A stretch of 6,095 bases of DNA from Clostridia bacterium (lineage in GTDB: Bacteria; Bacillota; Clostridia; Oscillospirales; CAG-272): positions 1-6,095 of the forward strand of contig JAFXFQ010000165.1 of NCBI GenBank assembly GCA_017520365.1. Direction: 5' to 3'. Under the pieces are notes generated by a model. The model searched no databases, was not told the origin of the DNA, and saw nothing but the letters and a program-made list of their open reading frames with translations. A program made the position numbers and the translations under genes. Below, piece after piece: positions 4,396 to 6,095 of the stretch; position 1 is the first letter of the stretch, and every line of letters starts with the position of its first letter.

Positions 4396-6095
4396 ATGAT
4401 CATCTTCGACGAAAAGAGAAATGTACTCTACCTCAATACAAGGAGCACGACCTATGCTGTTGCAGTATATGAAGGCAAGCTGCTTCTTCATGCATATTGG
4501 GGAAAAAGGCTTTCCCATCCTCTGTCGGAGGATTGGATAAACACAATAGAATTTCGCCCTTTGGCGCCCCTGGATTACGGTATGTATTCTACCGATATAC
4601 TCCCGCAGGAATACTCTACCTTTGGCAGCGCAGACCTGCGACTTCCCGCGCTTGAGGCAGAGTACGCAAACGGCAGTAAGTATACCAGACTTGAGTACGC
4701 TGAGCATACCGTTGAGAAGGGCAAAGCCCCCCTTGAGGGCCTCCCCGCAACGTATTGCGAGGATGGAGATAACGTTGAAACTCTTACGATCCACCTTGTG
4801 GATAGACTGAACGATCTGCACGTTTATCTTTCTTACAGTGTTTTTGAGGATCTTGACGCAATAGCAAGAAGCGCAAGGATCGTGAATATGGGTGAAAAGA
4901 TGTCTGTCAGCCGTGCATATTCGGCGGCTGTAGATATCATCGGTGCTGAGGATCTTGAAATGGTCCATCTTGACGGCGCATGGGTAAGAGAAAGAAGCAT
5001 TACCAGAAGAAACCTCACAACGGGAAACCATAATATAGAGAGCCGAAACGGCTGCTCAAGTGCTGTACATAACCCCTTTGTTGCGCTTTGCACCAAAAAT
5101 GCAACAGAGACAGAGGGAAGTGTATACTCAATGAGCCTTGTGTATAGCGGAAACTTTATTGCAGGAGCTGAGCGCAACACCTTCAACTCCACCCGTGCAT
5201 ATATAGGCATAAGCCCCCAGAATTTCAGATTTGTTCTGGAAAGGGGCGAATCCTTCCAGACTCCCGAGGCGGTGCTTGTCTATTCCGATAAGGGCTTCGG
5301 TGAAATGTCGCGCATATACCACAAGCTTTACAGGACCCGCCTTTGCCGCGGCAAATACAGAGATATCCCCCGTGATATCGTTCTCAATAGCTGGGAGACT
5401 ACATATTTCAGCTTTGATGAGAATACCATCGTTCAGCTTGCGCGTGATGCAAAAAAAATCGGCGTAGATACTATGGTGCTTGACGATGGCTGGTTCTCCA
5501 CACGAATGACGGATAAAGCAGGCCTCGGCGACTGGTGGGAAAATCCGAAAAGACTCCCCTCAGGCCTTGGTTGGCTTGCAAACGAGGTAAATAAGCTGGG
5601 GCTTCGCTTCGGTCTCTGGTTTGAACCCGAAATGGTGAACCCCGATTCCGAGCTTTTCAGAAACCATCCCGATTGGGCTCTTCATACTCCCGGCAGAGAC
5701 ACGACCCCCACAAGAAGCCAGATCACCCTTGATTTTTCTCGCAGAGATGTATGCGAGTATATTATTGACTCTATAAGCTCCATTCTGGACCGTGCAAACA
5801 TCGAGTATATCAAATGGGATATGAACAGATATATGTCAGAGGTCGGCAGCGCTCTTCTTCCCGCCGATAGACAGGGAGAGGTTTACCATAGATATATCCT
5901 CGGCCTTTATTACGTTCTTGAAACACTTAATACAAGGTATCCCCATATCCTCTTTGAAAGCTGCTCATCAGGAGGCGGACGCTTCGACCCCGGTATGCTT
6001 TATTACTTCCCGCAAATCTGGGCAAGTGATGATTCCGATGCCATAGAAAGACTATATATCCAGGAAGGAACAGCTTTGGTATATCCTGTGTCAAC
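4396..6095 (+). CDS. Alpha-galactosidase, GH36 family (3' end cut by window)
   Basis: The enzyme should remove terminal alpha-galactose from raffinose-type sugars, melibiose or galactosylated glycans. The visible 566 residues cover the N-terminal beta-sandwich (about 1-325) and most of the catalytic barrel. No stop is reached. Full-length relatives have about 720-745 residues, so roughly 150-180 are missing. Motifs in order are NSWE with Trp333, LDDGWF (362-367), LGDWW (377-381), FEPEMVNPDS (409-418), KWDMNR (473-478), CSSGGGRFD (523-531) and WASDDSDA (542-549). Asp475 is the predicted nucleophile and Asp545 the acid/base. Their 70-residue spacing equals that of Asp478 and Asp548 in the Geobacillus stearothermophilus enzyme as I recall it. 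There is no signal peptide, so it should act in the cytoplasm on imported oligosaccharides. The ATG has a strong ribosome site. It is the second gene of the rightward unit, after the NAGPA-domain gene. Family call is very sure; the natural substrate is not known. Confidence 0.96.
   Translation, partial: MIIFDEKRNVLYLNTRSTTYAVAVYEGKLLLHAYWGKRLSHPLSEDWINTIEFRPLAPLDYGMYSTDILPQEYSTFGSADLRLPALEAEYANGSKYTRLEYAEHTVEKGKAPLEGLPATYCEDGDNVETLTIHLVDRLNDLHVYLSYSVFEDLDAIARSARIVNMGEKMSVSRAYSAAVDIIGAEDLEMVHLDGAWVRERSITRRNLTTGNHNIESRNGCSSAVHNPFVALCTKNATETEGSVYSMSLVYSGNFIAGAERNTFNSTRAYIGISPQNFRFVLERGESFQTPEAVLVYSDKGFGEMSRIYHKLYRTRLCRGKYRDIPRDIVLNSWETTYFSFDENTIVQLARDAKKIGVDTMVLDDGWFSTRMTDKAGLGDWWENPKRLPSGLGWLANEVNKLGLRFGLWFEPEMVNPDSELFRNHPDWALHTPGRDTTPTRSQITLDFSRRDVCEYIIDSISSILDRANIEYIKWDMNRYMSEVGSALLPADRQGEVYHRYILGLYYVLETLNTRYPHILFESCSSGGGRFDPGMLYYFPQIWASDDSDAIERLYIQEGTALVYPVS

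Noticed and set aside
4345..5210. Minus-strand frames within the alpha-galactosidase gene (4345-5031 and 4833-5210)
   Set aside because: They are shadows of a well-conserved GH36 gene and lack start signals or recognisable domains.

Overview
The window looks like part of a genome of a gut-type, Gram-positive clostridial bacterium (Clostridia, probably Oscillospirales or a near relative). This is inferred from the strong AGGAGG-type ribosome sites, sigma-A-like promoters, a lipobox solute-binding protein of clostridial type, a type II membrane-anchored NAGPA-family protein and a GH36 alpha-galactosidase of subgroup I type. No taxonomic marker gene is present, so the assignment is tentative.

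Layout. Positions 1-322 carry no convincing gene. They hold a cluster of related, partly palindromic repeat units with a long perfect hairpin at the centre, followed by a clear rho-independent terminator. Positions 323-1855 (minus) encode an extracellular solute-binding lipoprotein. Positions 1900-2907 (minus) encode NAD(P)+-dependent glycerol-3-phosphate dehydrogenase, GpsA. Positions 2908-3149 are a divergent promoter region, with one promoter driving gpsA and the lipoprotein leftwards and another driving the rightward genes. Positions 3150-4367 (plus) encode a membrane-anchored phosphodiester glycosidase (NAGPA) domain protein. Positions 4396 to the window end (plus) encode the first 566 or so residues of a GH36 alpha-galactosidase, cut by the window edge.

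How the genes may work together. GpsA makes sn-glycerol 3-phosphate for phospholipids and possibly glycerol-phosphate polymers. The lipoprotein downstream should capture an oligosaccharide or similar ligand outside the cell, but no permease or ATPase gene is in view. The rightward pair joins a surface-facing enzyme predicted to cut sugar-phosphodiester links with a cytoplasmic alpha-galactosidase. This pairing could mean processing of a phosphodiester-linked galactosylated glycan, but the link rests on gene order alone.

The coding content is mostly ordinary. I found no evidence of a novel defence or mobile system. The least explained element is the repeat cluster at the left end.
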